Positions 5,011-5,241 of a stretch of 5,241 nucleotides of DNA are shown here, piece after piece (position 1 is the stretch's first letter; each line of letters opens with the position of its first letter). Made by a program: the position numbers and the translations under genes. This DNA is from Nitrospirota bacterium (GTDB taxonomy: Bacteria; Nitrospirota; CAKKRA01; 9FT-COMBO-42-15), in the NCBI GenBank assembly GCA_016195585.1, contig JACPZJ010000166.1, forward strand, positions 1 to 5,241, written 5' to 3'. A model generated the notes under the pieces. The model did no database searches, was not told where the DNA came from, and saw only the letters and a program-made list of their open reading frames with translations.

Positions 5011-5241
5011 TCATGCAAAATTTGAAGGCAGATTGCTCAAGTTCAAACCAGTGTCGGAATTATATTCCAGCGTTGTTAGAAATATTCCATATTTCGTTTC
5101 CTCAAAATGACTACGTTTTTTCAAAACACTATATAGCGGAACAGAAAGGACTTTGCCTTTTATCTCACTAAAAAACACCATCTTCTCTATTCTATCTTTC
5201 CATTTATAATTGCCTTTGAGTTTATCAATTTCTATATCCGT
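5011..5241 (-). CDS. cas3: Probable Cas3 helicase-nuclease, C-terminal end (partial)
   Basis: An open frame enters from the right edge and ends at TGA (5011-5013), giving the last 76 residues of a larger protein. The segment KGKVLSVPLYSVLKK (28-42), followed by KYGIFLTTLEYNSDTGLNL (50-68), fits the Cas3 C-terminal domain. That domain typically has a short strand with VP and ends near a tyrosine-aspartate then D/E-TGL pattern. Cas3 unwinds and degrades DNA bound by Cascade. The helicase motifs and HD nuclease lie outside the window, so this rests on a short, weakly conserved tail plus position: in type I-B loci cas3 directly precedes cas4-cas1-cas2. A different upstream gene cannot be excluded. 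The stop is 69 nt before the ERCC4-domain gene. That gap holds only a CAAAG/CTTTG hairpin (4966-4978) with no T-run, so readthrough transcription is expected. Confidence 0.62.
   Translation of the reverse strand, partial: TDIEIDKLKGNYKWKDRIEKMVFFSEIKGKVLSVPLYSVLKKRSHFEETKYGIFLTTLEYNSDTGLNLSNLPSNFA

Noticed and set aside
4117..5110. Small frames over the nuclease gene and its upstream gap (4117-4332, 4341-4538, 4725-4922 minus, 4910-5110)
   Set aside because: They overlap the ERCC4-domain gene or the cas3 tail in other frames, and none shows a protein family signature.

Overview
The window is the adaptation end of a bacterial CRISPR-Cas locus. Everything coding reads on the minus strand, so the biological order runs from the right edge to the left: the C-terminal end of a probable Cas3 helicase (5011-5241), an ERCC4/XPF-type nuclease gene (3871-4941), cas4 (3338-3868), cas1 (2355-3341), cas2 (2057-2323), an AT-rich leader (1849-2056), and a CRISPR array (1-1848) that continues beyond the left edge. 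The order cas3-cas4-cas1-cas2-array is that of type I-B systems. The 29-nt repeat read on the minus strand (GTTTCATCTG...GATATAAAG) resembles, from memory, the Clostridioides difficile type I-B repeat at 21 of 29 positions. The effector genes (cas6, cas8b, cas7, cas5) are not in the window and would be expected to the right.

The array holds 28 complete, identical repeats plus the last 10 bases of another, and 28 spacers of 35-41 nt. Two neighbouring spacers occur twice, 979 bp apart, so 26 spacers are unique. The last repeat, at 1820-1848, abuts the leader, so spacers at the right end should be the newest. The leader contains candidate promoters, an 11-bp inverted repeat, several short palindromes and a small hairpin followed by seven T residues.

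The notable gene is the ERCC4-domain protein between cas3 and cas4. It has an unrecognised N-terminal region, an XPF-type nuclease core with GD...ERK, and a C-terminal winged-helix-like domain. Its stop codon lies 2 nt before the cas4 start, so it is probably co-transcribed with the spacer-acquisition genes. A structure-specific nuclease is not a standard part of type I-B. Its position suggests, but does not prove, a role in generating or trimming prespacers beside Cas4, or in processing DNA opened by Cas3.

The host cannot be named firmly. Shine-Dalgarno sequences and tight operon spacing fit a bacterium. Base composition is low in cas1, cas2 and the leader and higher in the ERCC4 gene. An anaerobic or environmental lineage such as Nitrospirota, Desulfobacterota or Firmicutes is a guess from the style of the proteins only.
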